This document shows, in pieces, positions 1-8,265 of a stretch of 24,017 nt of DNA (positions are counted from its first letter, which is position 1; each line of letters starts with the position of its first letter). Origin of the DNA: an uncultured Armatimonadota bacterium (GTDB lineage: Bacteria > Armatimonadota > UBA5829 > DTJY01). The translations under genes and the position numbers were made by a program. The DNA is taken from assembly GCA_937875395.1 (NCBI GenBank), contig CALNCU010000100.1, positions 1-24,017 of the forward strand. The letters run 5' to 3'. Below the pieces are notes generated by a model that was not told the DNA's origin, searched no databases, and was given only the letters and a program-made list of their open reading frames with translations.

Positions 1-56
1 CCACCCTAACAGGAGGCTATCACTCCACCCTAACAGGAGGCGATTGCTCCACCCTG
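1..56 (+). repeat. 24-bp tandem repeat encoding the octapeptide repeat
   Basis: The 16-mer CCACCCTAACAGGAGG occurs at 1-16 and again at 25-40, and a third, shorter copy starts at 49 (CCACCCTGA). The 24-base period equals eight codons, so this is the DNA face of the protein repeat. The low divergence between the first two copies suggests recent copying or slippage. The array is cut by the window edge. Confidence 0.75.
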
Positions 57-194
57 ATTATAAGTCGCTGGGAAAACGACCGTCGCAAAATCTATACAGC
101 TTGCGTTGGCGAAGATGGCATCCTGCCGGATGTACCGTACAAGCTTGATGATAATGGGCGGTTTGTAAGGGCTGATGGCAAGGAGGAGGGCTAA
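3..194 (+). CDS. C-terminal part of a phage octapeptide-repeat protein (5' end outside window)
   Basis: The frame is open from the window edge to TAA at 192-194, giving 63 residues. The visible part starts with an 8-residue repeat (GGYHSTLT, then GGDCSTLI) that probably continues upstream. A short globular tail follows (KIYTACVGEDGILPDVPYKL, then a charged end). Short Gly/Thr/Ser repeats of this kind resemble those that build beta-helix-like stacks, and I recall similar VGEDGI-type tails on phage proteins of unknown function beside early genes. The stop lies 2 bases before the next start, and the ribosome binding site of that gene (AAGGAGGAGGG) overlaps the end of this one, so the two are probably co-translated. 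Function unknown. Confidence 0.72.
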   Translation, partial: TLTGGYHSTLTGGDCSTLIISRWENDRRKIYTACVGEDGILPDVPYKLDDNGRFVRADGKEEG

Positions 195-196
195 TC

Positions 197-388
197 ATGG
201 CGCTCACATTTAAACAAGAAGCGGCTCTCAGGGCAATGCAGGGGTTAGTAACGGGTTGCAATGACTACGACCCCGATATCGTTGCCAAGAGCGCCTGGGA
301 ATTGGCAGAAATTATGAATGAGCGCAGAAAGCAGGATGAGGCCAAATGCCTTAACTATCCTGATGAGAAAGAGGTGGAGGCAGCATGA
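197..388 (+). CDS. Small hypothetical phage protein (63 aa)
   Basis: This is a 63-residue acidic helical protein, starting MALTFKQEAALRAMQGL and continuing with a DPDIVAKSAWELAEIM helix. I recall small early phage proteins of this form (an AAxxAMQG start, then an amphipathic helix) but know no assigned function. The start has a very strong ribosome binding site, AAGGAGGAGGG, 6 bases upstream. The TGA overlaps the next ATG by four bases (ATGA), so it is translationally coupled to the nuclease gene that follows. No zinc or membrane motifs are visible. Confidence 0.7.
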   Translation: MALTFKQEAALRAMQGLVTGCNDYDPDIVAKSAWELAEIMNERRKQDEAKCLNYPDEKEVEAA

Positions 389-1446
389 AAGCAGCAGAGG
401 ATATGAGCACACCGGCAAACATCATCACAACCACATACTCCATGTGGAACATGTTCCGCAACTGCCGCAAAGGGTGCGAACTCCGATACATCCGCAACCT
501 TGTACCCGTGGAGCGCGACAAAAACCTGTCATTCGGCAGCTTAATCCACGAGTGCCTTGAAATCTGGCACGGCTCGCGGAACATAGAGATGATCCGGGCG
601 CACATAGACGAGGTGACACCACTCAGATTCGTAGACGCAGACCAGAAGAGCATATGGCACAACGCCATGGCGATGATGGAGGGGTACGTTGCCGCGTATC
701 CGGCAGAGACATTTGAAACCATCGCCCTTGAACGCACGTTCACCGGAGAGATTACAAACCCCGACACCGGCGCAAAGTCGCGCACCTTCCAGATGCGGGG
801 CAAAGTGGACGGGATAGTGAAGGAGAACGGCGCCTACTATATTCTGGAACACAAAACGGCAAGCGTCTTGGACAGTGGGTACTTGGACAAGCTCTGGTGC
901 GATTTTCAGATCACGCTGTATTCCAAATACATAGAAGAGGCGTACAACATTCCGATCTCCGGGGTTATCTACAACGTGCTTGTAAAGGCCAAGCTACAAC
1001 AAGGCAAGGGAGAGACGGAAGCGGAGTTTGAGGTACGGCGCTCGGAACTCCTTGCGAAATCCAAAACCGGTAAGACCACTGCCACCCGCAAGTTCCCGGA
1101 ATCAGACGAGGACTACCAGTCCCGCCTTGCAGAGAAATACCGGGAGCCGGGGATGTTCCACCGGGAGATGCTCTACATTTCCCGCGACCAGTTCCGGGAG
1201 CTTGAAGCGGAACTATGGGAGCTCACGCAGGCATACCTTGACGCGCGGCGCCGCGGCACATGGTACAGAAATACCGCCTACTGCTTCGGAAATTACGGGA
1301 GGGCATGCCCCTACTTTGCCTTGTGCAGAAGCGGAGAGAATCCGAACGTGGAGGCGAACCTGTACACGCGCGAGGCACCGCACGGAGAGCTTGAGGACGG
1401 GGCGGAATCGGCCGGAAGCCCCGTGTCCGCACCGATGGTTTTTTAG
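385..1446 (+). CDS. PD-(D/E)XK nuclease, RecB/Cas4-like with probable Fe-S cluster
   Basis: The protein is 353 residues with the RecB-family exonuclease core in order: a His in GSLIHECLE (His55), Asp142 in GKVDGIV, the Glu155-x-Lys157 pair in YILEHKTAS, and the QxxxY motif (Gln175, Tyr179). Four cysteines fit the arrangement of 4Fe-4S RecB/Cas4/AddB nucleases: one near the N-terminus (Cys27 or Cys31) and Cys300, Cys308 and Cys314 near the C-terminus. In phages this family sits in recombination modules and resects DNA ends. The neighbours (Sak4-like ATPase, DUF669, ERCC4 nuclease, RecD2 helicase) support that role. The start at 385 overlaps the previous stop; an in-frame ATG at 403 is an alternative. 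The roughly 40 residues after the last Cys are acidic and probably disordered. Confidence 0.88.
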   Translation: MKAAEDMSTPANIITTTYSMWNMFRNCRKGCELRYIRNLVPVERDKNLSFGSLIHECLEIWHGSRNIEMIRAHIDEVTPLRFVDADQKSIWHNAMAMMEGYVAAYPAETFETIALERTFTGEITNPDTGAKSRTFQMRGKVDGIVKENGAYYILEHKTASVLDSGYLDKLWCDFQITLYSKYIEEAYNIPISGVIYNVLVKAKLQQGKGETEAEFEVRRSELLAKSKTGKTTATRKFPESDEDYQSRLAEKYREPGMFHREMLYISRDQFRELEAELWELTQAYLDARRRGTWYRNTAYCFGNYGRACPYFALCRSGENPNVEANLYTREAPHGELEDGAESAGSPVSAPMVF

Positions 1447-1506
1447 ACAGACATTACCCATATAACAAACACATAGCAAACAAAGGGAGAGGAGAAATAA
1501 CCAACC

Positions 1507-2319
1507 ATGACACTATTACCAACCCAAAAGACACCGCCGAAAATGAGCATTGCGGACTTGACCGCCGTTGTGTACGGACCGGCCAAGATAGGCAAGTCAA
1601 CGTTCTGCTCGAACGCAGACAATGCCCTGTTTCTGGCAACGGAACCCGGACTTAACAACCTTGACACCTATCAGGTGGACGTGCGCACCTGGGATGATCT
1701 CCTTGGAGCATGCGCAGAACTCGCCGCGGGAAACCACCCGTTTAAAACCGTGGTGATAGACACGATAGACAACGCCTATAAGATGTGCGAGGAGTACATC
1801 TGTAAAAAGCACGGCGTGGACTATCACGGCGACCTCGCATACGGCAAGGGATTCTCCCTTGTGAACAACGAGTTCCAGCGGGTGTTAACAAAGCTCGCAT
1901 TCATGCCCTACGGGCTCTATCTTGTCTCCCATGCGCAGGAGATAGAGGTGGATAGCCGCACGGGCAAGTACCACCGGATAGTTCCCACTATCCCGGAGAA
2001 AGCACGGCGCATACTCCTTGGGCTCGCGGATATGATACTGTTCTGTGATATAGAGACGGTCATGGGGGCAGATGGGAAGCCCGCAACAAAGCGCGTCATG
2101 CGCACGAAACTGTCCCTTGCCTACGAATCCGGCGACAGGACGGGCAGGCTCCCGGAGACCATAGATTTGAACTATAACGCATTTTTGCGGGCGTTTACCG
2201 GGGAGTCTGAGCCCTCGAAGGATGCGAAACCAGCGGCAGGAAGCACGCCATCAACAGGAAACACGCCAGTACCACCAACCGTAACCACGGCAAAATCAAA
2301 AGCACAGGAGGAAAAGTAA
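1507..2319 (+). CDS. Sak4-like RecA-fold ATPase (phage AAA_24 nucleotide-binding protein)
   Basis: The protein is 270 residues with a Walker A motif GPAKIGKST at residues 24-32, a Walker B strand TVVIDTID at 81-88, and a sensor-like YLVSHAQE at 138-145. This is the minimal RecA core of the Sak4 family, phage proteins that help single-strand annealing recombination and usually lie next to an SSB-like gene, here the DUF669 gene starting 5 bases downstream. The last 45 or so residues are a Pro/Thr/Ser/Ala-rich linker, possibly a protein-contact tail. The start ATG follows a purine-rich GGGAGAGGAGAAA site. The 60-base spacer upstream shows no clear promoter or hairpin. Family assignment is firm. 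The exact biochemical role is inferred. Confidence 0.88.
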   Translation: MTLLPTQKTPPKMSIADLTAVVYGPAKIGKSTFCSNADNALFLATEPGLNNLDTYQVDVRTWDDLLGACAELAAGNHPFKTVVIDTIDNAYKMCEEYICKKHGVDYHGDLAYGKGFSLVNNEFQRVLTKLAFMPYGLYLVSHAQEIEVDSRTGKYHRIVPTIPEKARRILLGLADMILFCDIETVMGADGKPATKRVMRTKLSLAYESGDRTGRLPETIDLNYNAFLRAFTGESEPSKDAKPAAGSTPSTGNTPVPPTVTTAKSKAQEEK

Positions 2320-2323
2320 CATT

Positions 2324-2809
2324 ATGTCAGATGAAGTAGCAATGGCAGCAGCAACAGAAGAGGCCATAGACCTCTCAGACCTTGAGAGCTCTTACGATTC
2401 CGCAGAGGCCCCGGAGTCGAACTTTACCGAGGTACCGAACGGGCGGTATCAGGCAAAGGTGGAGAAAGCGTACCTTGGCCTAAGCCAGAGCGGGAAGCGG
2501 ATGCTCAAGTGGCAGTTCCGCATCATCAGCGGACAGTACGCAAACCGCATGCTCTTTAAGAACAACATGCTTGAGACCCCGGAGAACATGGGCTACCTGA
2601 AGGCCGATCTGGAACGCTGCGGAGTTACCTTGGGGAGCATCAAGGAGCTTCCGGCACGGCTCGGAGACCTTCTCGACGTATGCGTCGAGGTGAACGTGAA
2701 AAAGGTGGGGGAAAACCCCGCGAACGTGTACATCGACAAGCAGATCGCCGTTGATCTTCCCGCGGGATTCGGTGGGGGGAGCCCTGCATCTGTAGAGGGC
2801 GTGTTCTAG
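2324..2809 (+). CDS. DUF669 family protein, probable single-stranded DNA binding partner
   Basis: This 161-residue protein has the DUF669 pattern: an acidic N-terminus, then FTEVPNGRYQAKVEKA, LKWQFRIISGQYANRMLFKN and a VEVNVKKVGENPANVYIDK strand. The alternating beta pattern resembles an OB-like fold. DUF669 genes almost always sit beside Sak4/RecA-like or helicase genes in phages and are thought to act as SSB-like proteins. The gene begins 5 bases after the ATPase stop, and the ribosome binding site (AGGAGGAAA) lies in the end of that gene, so the two are co-translated. The C-terminus ends in Gly/Ser-rich residues and EGVF, not the acidic tip typical of cellular SSBs. Confidence 0.82.
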   Translation: MSDEVAMAAATEEAIDLSDLESSYDSAEAPESNFTEVPNGRYQAKVEKAYLGLSQSGKRMLKWQFRIISGQYANRMLFKNNMLETPENMGYLKADLERCGVTLGSIKELPARLGDLLDVCVEVNVKKVGENPANVYIDKQIAVDLPAGFGGGSPASVEGVF

Positions 2810-2854
2810 GAGACAAAACCCAAAACTAAACAGAGCGAAAGAGAGCAGTAAAAC

Positions 2855-3307
2855 ATGGCAGACCCTTCCATCACAATTGTAATAGACACCCGGGAACAGG
2901 AGCCGTATTCATTTGAGGCCGGCAGCATAGAGACTGTGCGCCATGCGCTACCGGCAGGCGACTACTCCATAGAGGGGTATGATTTCGACCTCTCCGTTGA
3001 GCGCAAGTCCTTAGATGATTACGTGCAGACTGTAATCCGGGAGCGCGAGCGGTTCCGCAAGGAGCTCCGTGCCCTACAGGAGTACCGGGACGCTTGTATT
3101 GTGGTGGAAGGGAGCCTGCCGGACGTTGTTTCCGGACTATACAAGTCCGGGGCGTCCGCAAGTTCCGTGTTCGGAGCGACAACCAGCATTGTGGTGGATT
3201 ATGGGATTCCGGTGTATTTCTGCGGAAACAGGCAGGTTGCAAGACGGTTTACAGAGGACTGGCTGTGCCGGTGGTGGCGCAGGTTAAAGCGGGAGGGAGC
3301 ACTATGA
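2855..3307 (+). CDS. ERCC4-domain (XPF/Mus81-type) endonuclease
   Basis: The 150 residues are nearly all one ERCC4 nuclease domain. Visible catalytic elements are IDTREQEP (Asp11, Arg13, Glu14), GDYS at 35-38, and the signature ERKSLDD at 49-55, with a basic RERERFRKEL helix after it. This is the XPF/Mus81/Hef metal-dependent core that cuts branched DNA. Phages carry stand-alone versions thought to resolve replication or recombination forks. There is no C-terminal HhH2 domain. The last segment (CRWWRRLKREG) is strongly basic and may bind DNA. The stop overlaps the next start as ATGA, coupling it to the RecD2-like helicase. Confidence 0.87.
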   Translation: MADPSITIVIDTREQEPYSFEAGSIETVRHALPAGDYSIEGYDFDLSVERKSLDDYVQTVIRERERFRKELRALQEYRDACIVVEGSLPDVVSGLYKSGASASSVFGATTSIVVDYGIPVYFCGNRQVARRFTEDWLCRWWRRLKREGAL

Positions 3308-5625
3308 CAAGGGGAATTGCGGCCGCAAAGAGCCGCGGACGGGGCAAAGCACTTATAGAGACGCGGGATGCTATCCGCGGGACAATAACGCGCATAATTT
3401 TTACAAAGAACGGCTGGACTGCCGGACGCATGGAATCGGAGGGCAAGTCCGTATCCTTTGCCGGAAACATTGTAGTCTCGCTTAATCAGCCGGTAGTGCT
3501 CCACGGCTCCTGGGAGACGCACCCCAAATGGGGGAGGCAGTTTGCGGCCACGTCCGTGGAGCTTGACCGGGAGATGGACACACACGGGCTGGCAAGGTAT
3601 CTGGCGTCAAATCCGGCGTTCAGGAACATAGGACAGGCGCGAGCATGGCAGATTGCGGAGACCTTCGGCAAGGATTTCGAGCGGGTACTACTCGACACCC
3701 CGGAGAAGATTGCCGAGGTTGCCAAAGTACCAACGGGTACGGTATTGGAACTGCAGAAAAGCTGGATGGAATCCCAAGCGATTAACAGGGTTATGGTGGA
3801 GCTCTCTGCCTACGAGCTTACGCACCACCAAGCCAAGATTATCACGGATGCGTTCGGCGCCAATGCCGTGGGCATACTCCTATCTAACCCATATCTCCTA
3901 ATCCGTGAAATCCGGGGGTTTGCTTTCAAGCGCGTGGACAAGATCGCGCTCCGCGCCGGGATAGCAAAGGATGATCCGAATAGAATCAACGCCGGGATAA
4001 TGCACGTTGTCGCAGAGGAACTTGATGCGGGGCACACCTGGACGGAATACAACACGCTTATTGACATGGCAAACACCGTGCTCATTATGGATAATCTCGA
4101 TTCCAAAGACATTATCGGCGGGTATATCGACAACCTTATAGATTCCAAAGCTCTCGCCGCACATGGCGCGGAATCCGCCATCATGGTGGGACTCCCCGTG
4201 ATGCTTGAGGCGGAGAAGGAGTTGGCGCAAAGGTTTATAGAGCCTGGGGGCAGCAAGGTTTGCGAATGTTTCAGCGACTATAACAAACGAACTGTTGAAC
4301 TGACTGAACCCTTGTTAAATCCTGAGCAGATTAATGCGGTGCTACAAGCATTAACATCCCCCATATCCGTAATTACCGGAGGCGCGGGAACCGGCAAGAC
4401 CTTTGCCGTAAACACCATATGCAACATCATAGAGAACGCAAATCTTAAAGTTGTGCTCTGCGCACCCACAGGCAAGGCCGCCAAGCGTATGGAAGAGACA
4501 ACGGGGCGCGATGCGTGGACGGTGCACAGGCTCCTTGGGTTTCGCGGGGAGGATGTTCTATCCCTTGATGTTGATATGATCGACGCGGACATGCTGGTAG
4601 TGGATGAGGTGTCCATGCTCGATATTCCCCTTGCCGTTGCCCTCATGCGGGCCGTGGATTCTGGGCGGACATCGGTTGTATTCGTGGGAGACCACAACCA
4701 GCTCCCTCCCGTGGGGCCGGGAAGCGTTCTGCGCGACCTTATAGAGAGCAACGTTGTACCCGTAACCACGCTTACCACGGTTGTCCGGCAGGCGGGCGTA
4801 CTCAAGGAGAATTCAACCGCCATACTCGCGGGAGACGTGCGGCCGACATCTACAAAACCCTCCCCGGACAAACCGGCAGACTGGTACGTTATCGGCGGGC
4901 TCTCCGAGCCCTGCGATGTGCGAACCATGATATACCGCATGTACACGGAGTGGATTCCCATGCCCCTTGATTTTGACATACTCCACGGGGTACAGGTGCT
5001 TACTCCCACGCACAAGGGGGATGCCGGGACAGCCGAATTAAACCGGATGCTCCAGTGCGTGGTGCAGCAGACGGTCTATGGGCGGACTATTGATATAGTG
5101 CCGCCAAATAAACGCGCAAGACCGCTCCCCGGGGACAAGGTTATTCAGACGGTTAACGATTACAAGACCGACCTTATGAACGGTACCGTGGGGATATTAC
5201 GGGAGAGAGTAAAGGGCAAGACCATAACCCCAACTCCCGCAGACCCTGAAAATGACTTGGCATGGATTGACGAGATGAACGCGATAAACGAGGCAGAGAG
5301 CAAGCCCGCCCACTACCTGGAACTCGACGACGGCGCCACGGTAGACATACCGGACGAGGCACTAGGCAACCTGGAACTTGCCTACGCCATGACCATACAC
5401 AAGGCGCAGGGGAGCGAGTTTCCGTGCGCGGTTGTAGTCTGCCACAAGTCCCACAGTTTTATGCACCATCGGAATCTATTGTATACGGGCGTGACCCGGG
5501 CAAAGAGATGCGCAATCATCCTTGGAGACTCCTGGGGGATTGGCAACTGCGCACGGCGCGTCATGGCAAACAGCAGGAGAACGTTCCTGCCAACGCTCCT
5601 TGACGGGGTGGCGCCATGCAAATAA
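3304..5625 (+). CDS. RecD2-like SF1B DNA helicase
   Basis: The 773-residue protein begins at the ATG overlapping the nuclease stop (ATGA). The open frame extends back to 3094, but that extension lies inside the nuclease gene and is a shadow. Residues 20-88 look like the N-terminal OB domain of RecD2 (GTITRIIFTKNGWTAGRM), and residues 90-230 like its helix-hairpin-helix region. The helicase core follows: Walker A GGAGTGKT at 359-366, motif Ia CAPTGKAAKRM, motif II VVDEVSMLD (434-437), motif III GDHNQLPP, motif IV VVRQ, motif V MTIHKAQGSEF (696-706) and motif VI YTGVTRAK (727-734). All motifs look intact. It is expected to unwind DNA 5'-3' at forks or recombination intermediates with the adjacent nucleases. 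It overlaps the primase gene by 10 bases. Confidence 0.92.
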   Translation: MTRGIAAAKSRGRGKALIETRDAIRGTITRIIFTKNGWTAGRMESEGKSVSFAGNIVVSLNQPVVLHGSWETHPKWGRQFAATSVELDREMDTHGLARYLASNPAFRNIGQARAWQIAETFGKDFERVLLDTPEKIAEVAKVPTGTVLELQKSWMESQAINRVMVELSAYELTHHQAKIITDAFGANAVGILLSNPYLLIREIRGFAFKRVDKIALRAGIAKDDPNRINAGIMHVVAEELDAGHTWTEYNTLIDMANTVLIMDNLDSKDIIGGYIDNLIDSKALAAHGAESAIMVGLPVMLEAEKELAQRFIEPGGSKVCECFSDYNKRTVELTEPLLNPEQINAVLQALTSPISVITGGAGTGKTFAVNTICNIIENANLKVVLCAPTGKAAKRMEETTGRDAWTVHRLLGFRGEDVLSLDVDMIDADMLVVDEVSMLDIPLAVALMRAVDSGRTSVVFVGDHNQLPPVGPGSVLRDLIESNVVPVTTLTTVVRQAGVLKENSTAILAGDVRPTSTKPSPDKPADWYVIGGLSEPCDVRTMIYRMYTEWIPMPLDFDILHGVQVLTPTHKGDAGTAELNRMLQCVVQQTVYGRTIDIVPPNKRARPLPGDKVIQTVNDYKTDLMNGTVGILRERVKGKTITPTPADPENDLAWIDEMNAINEAESKPAHYLELDDGATVDIPDEALGNLELAYAMTIHKAQGSEFPCAVVVCHKSHSFMHHRNLLYTGVTRAKRCAIILGDSWGIGNCARRVMANSRRTFLPTLLDGVAPCK

Positions 5626-8264
5626 CAGATTTTCTAAGCCTGCTGGAGGGCGTACATGAAACATCAAACGGCTGGGAGGCCAAGTGTCCGGCGCATGAGG
5701 ATAACAAGGCGTCTCTTTGCATCAACCACGCAGCGGACGGGAAAATACTTGTCCACTGCCAGGCGGGCTGCCAGAATACGGCCGTGCTCTCTGCCATGGG
5801 CTTAAAACTGCGCGACTTGTTTAATGATAATGATAATGGCCGTGGTACCGCACCGCGGAAAACGGCGCAGAAACCCCGGGAAACGGTCTCTTCCCCGGCA
5901 AAAGGCGCAACTGGTCAATCAAGTGCGCAAAAGGCCGCTGGGAAAGAGATGGGAGGCCGCCGCAAGCCCTGGGAAATGCTGATTGAGGCAACCTATGAGT
6001 ATACGGATGAACACGGAGCGCTGCTCTATCAGTCGCTAAGGCTGCGCGACCCGGAGACAGGTAAAAAAGACTTTGCGCAGCGGCGTAAGGATGTGAAGAA
6101 CGGGTCCGCGTCATGGGCGTGGAGCATCAATAAAGTCCGCAGGGTGCTCTACAGGTTGCCAAGCGTTATAAAGGCCGTGGAATCCGGCACCCCCGTATAC
6201 ATCGTGGAGGGGGAGAAAGATGTTCATACCCTGGAATCCTGGGGGTATGTGGCAACCACAAACTCCGGGGGTGCTAATGCGAAATGGCCGGACACGTGCG
6301 ACAAGCATTTAACGGGCGCCGAACTCATCATAATCCCGGACAACGACAAGCCGGGACGCAAGCATGCGGAGGACGTGGCGACACACCTGTCCACCATTGC
6401 CGGAAGTATACGCATACTGGACCTTCCCGGACTCCCGGAAAAGGGGGATGTTACGGACTGGGCGGAGGCGGGGCATACGCGCGAAGAGTTTGAAGCACTG
6501 CTTACCCAGTCAACCGAATACACGCCCGTCCCCATAAATCTTGATACGTTTGACCCTAATGCGCCGTATGGCCCGGACGGGGAGCCGTTGAACGACCTGG
6601 GAAACGCCCGGAGGCTTGTAACCAAGTACGGCGCCACTATTAAACACTGCTCCGATGCCGGGAAGTGGTTTGTGTGGGACGGCATGCGCTGGCGCAAGGA
6701 TACGAACGGCGAACTTATGCGCATGGCAAATGAGATTGTAGACGACATGCTAAAACTCGTGCGCACTCTTTTAACCCACGCGCTGGACGAGGATGTATTC
6801 GACGCTGTAAAGCGGTTTGAGCGGCACGCCTCCATGTCCGGAAACCACCGGCGCCTTGAAGCCATGGTGAAACTGGCGGAGAGCCTCCCCGGGTGCTACA
6901 TATCTGCGGCGGAACTCGATGCCGACCCATGGGTATTAAACGTGGCAAACGGCACTGTTGATTTGCGAACGGGGGATTTAAGACCACATAACCCAGCGGA
7001 CAATATCACGAAACTGGCACCCGTAGAATATGACCCGGATGCCACTTGCCCCGCGTGGGAATCCTTCGTATCTTCCGTGTTTCAGGGAGATACCAACGCC
7101 GACATCATCCCGTTCATACAACGGGCGGCCGGCTACACCTTAACGGGCGACACGCGCGAACAGGTTTTCTTTATCCTGCACGGACGGGGGAGCAACGGTA
7201 AATCCACGTTTGTGAACATCCTCCGGGAGATTATGGGGGATTATGAGCAAAAGACATCCACAGAGACATTAACCGAACGGGATAACAGATCTGCGACAAA
7301 CGACCTTGCGGCACTCCGGGGAGCGCGGTTTGTGTCTGCGATTGAAACATCCGCAGGAAAGAAACTTGCAGAGGCGCTTGTAAAGGAGCTCACGGGCGAG
7401 GATGCCATTACAGCCCGTTTTCTCTATCAGGAGTTTTTCAGCTTCAAGCCAAGTTTCAAGCTCTGGCTAGCCTGTAACCACATACCTCAGATACAGGGGC
7501 AGGACAACGGTATATGGCGCAGGATTAGGCTCATACCCTTTGATGTGCAGTTTCAGGACGCGGACCATCCCACGGGGCCATACAAAGACAGGAGCCTGAG
7601 TGGCAAATTGCAGAAGGAATACCCCGGCATACTCTCATGGCTTGTGCGCGGTTGCCTCCTGTGGCAGGCGGACGGGCTGGTACCTCCCTCCCGGGTGACG
7701 GCCGCAACAAACAGCACTCAGGCCGAAATGGACCCGCTCGGCGGTTTTCTCTCCGAATCCTGCGTGATATTTCCAAGTGCTGAGGTGTCTGCTAAGGAGT
7801 TGTATGCGGCATATTCGGCATGGGCAGAGAAAGCCGGGGAGCGCCCACTGTCACAACGGTGGTTCGGTTTGCGGCTTTCAGAGAGAGGCGTTTTTAAGAA
7901 AGAACATAAACGTAATGGCTGGTATTGGGTGGGTCTGGGACTTATGGACACCAAATATGCCGAAAATGTGACCTATGTGACGGATGATGTGACCCTTAAA
8001 AATTTGGATAAGCCTGTGGATAACTCGGAAAATCAATCTCAGAAAACAGGTAGTGTGACGCTTGTGACGGATGTGACGTTATTTCCCGTAAACCCTATAT
8101 CCGCGCGAGTAGAAAAAACTAACGAAAGTGTAAATAAGGGCACTAATGAGAAGTTTACAGAAAACGCGTCACAAGGGTCACAAACGTCACGCCCCCAAAA
8201 TACCCCATGGTGGACGGGCGATAATTCCGATACCGACAACACAGACGGCAAGGAGGTGTTTTAA
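5616..8264 (+). CDS. Phage primase-helicase: zinc finger, TOPRIM-like and D5/P4-type SF3 helicase domains
   Basis: The protein is 882 residues. The N-terminus has a primase-type zinc finger (Cys24, His27, Cys48, Cys52; CPAHEDNKASL and HCQAGC). A TOPRIM-like segment follows with VEGEKD at 197-202 and IIPDNDKPGR at about 239-248. A D5_N region (about 330-480) leads to an SF3 helicase: Walker A GRGSNGKST at 523-531, Walker B-like FVSAIE at 572-577, sensor ACNHIPQ at 619-625 and an arginine finger in GIWRRIR. A winged C-terminal segment ends near residue 785, followed by about 100 Thr/Ser/Asn-rich residues with VTDVT-type repeats. It should prime and unwind at the phage origin. The DNA of the tail carries the repeat array noted separately. 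Confidence 0.92.
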   Translation: MQITDFLSLLEGVHETSNGWEAKCPAHEDNKASLCINHAADGKILVHCQAGCQNTAVLSAMGLKLRDLFNDNDNGRGTAPRKTAQKPRETVSSPAKGATGQSSAQKAAGKEMGGRRKPWEMLIEATYEYTDEHGALLYQSLRLRDPETGKKDFAQRRKDVKNGSASWAWSINKVRRVLYRLPSVIKAVESGTPVYIVEGEKDVHTLESWGYVATTNSGGANAKWPDTCDKHLTGAELIIIPDNDKPGRKHAEDVATHLSTIAGSIRILDLPGLPEKGDVTDWAEAGHTREEFEALLTQSTEYTPVPINLDTFDPNAPYGPDGEPLNDLGNARRLVTKYGATIKHCSDAGKWFVWDGMRWRKDTNGELMRMANEIVDDMLKLVRTLLTHALDEDVFDAVKRFERHASMSGNHRRLEAMVKLAESLPGCYISAAELDADPWVLNVANGTVDLRTGDLRPHNPADNITKLAPVEYDPDATCPAWESFVSSVFQGDTNADIIPFIQRAAGYTLTGDTREQVFFILHGRGSNGKSTFVNILREIMGDYEQKTSTETLTERDNRSATNDLAALRGARFVSAIETSAGKKLAEALVKELTGEDAITARFLYQEFFSFKPSFKLWLACNHIPQIQGQDNGIWRRIRLIPFDVQFQDADHPTGPYKDRSLSGKLQKEYPGILSWLVRGCLLWQADGLVPPSRVTAATNSTQAEMDPLGGFLSESCVIFPSAEVSAKELYAAYSAWAEKAGERPLSQRWFGLRLSERGVFKKEHKRNGWYWVGLGLMDTKYAENVTYVTDDVTLKNLDKPVDNSENQSQKTGSVTLVTDVTLFPVNPISARVEKTNESVNKGTNEKFTENASQGSQTSRPQNTPWWTGDNSDTDNTDGKEVF
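7967..8191 (+). repeat. 9-bp spaced TGTGAC repeats in both orientations: candidate replication origin
   Basis: TGTGAC occurs at 7967, 7976, 7988, 8054, 8063 and 8072 on the plus strand (steps of 9, 12, 66, 9 and 9). The inverse GTCAC follows at 8168, 8177 and 8186, again 9 apart. Between the two groups, 8081-8160 is 49/80 A+T by my count, richer than the coding DNA around it. The forward copies encode Val-Thr, but the inverted copies are read in another frame as Ser-Gln/Thr-Ser. The repetition is therefore present at the DNA level and is not only protein repeat. The position at the 3' end of the primase-helicase gene fits an origin. This is inference. Confidence 0.5.
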
Positions 8265-8265
8265 C

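Noticed and set aside
3094..3303. Upstream extension of the helicase frame by 70 residues
   Set aside because: It lies fully inside the ERCC4 nuclease gene in another frame. The ATG at 3304 overlaps the nuclease stop as ATGA and gives the family's normal N-terminus.
4278..5015. Minus-strand frame of 245 residues opposite the helicase core
   Set aside because: It is antisense to conserved helicase motifs and is Ser/Thr/Arg-rich low-information sequence without a start site.
8146..8265. Earlier start for the TubC-like gene
   Set aside because: The extra 40 residues lie in the primase gene in another frame. The ATG at 8266 has an AAGGAGG at the right distance.
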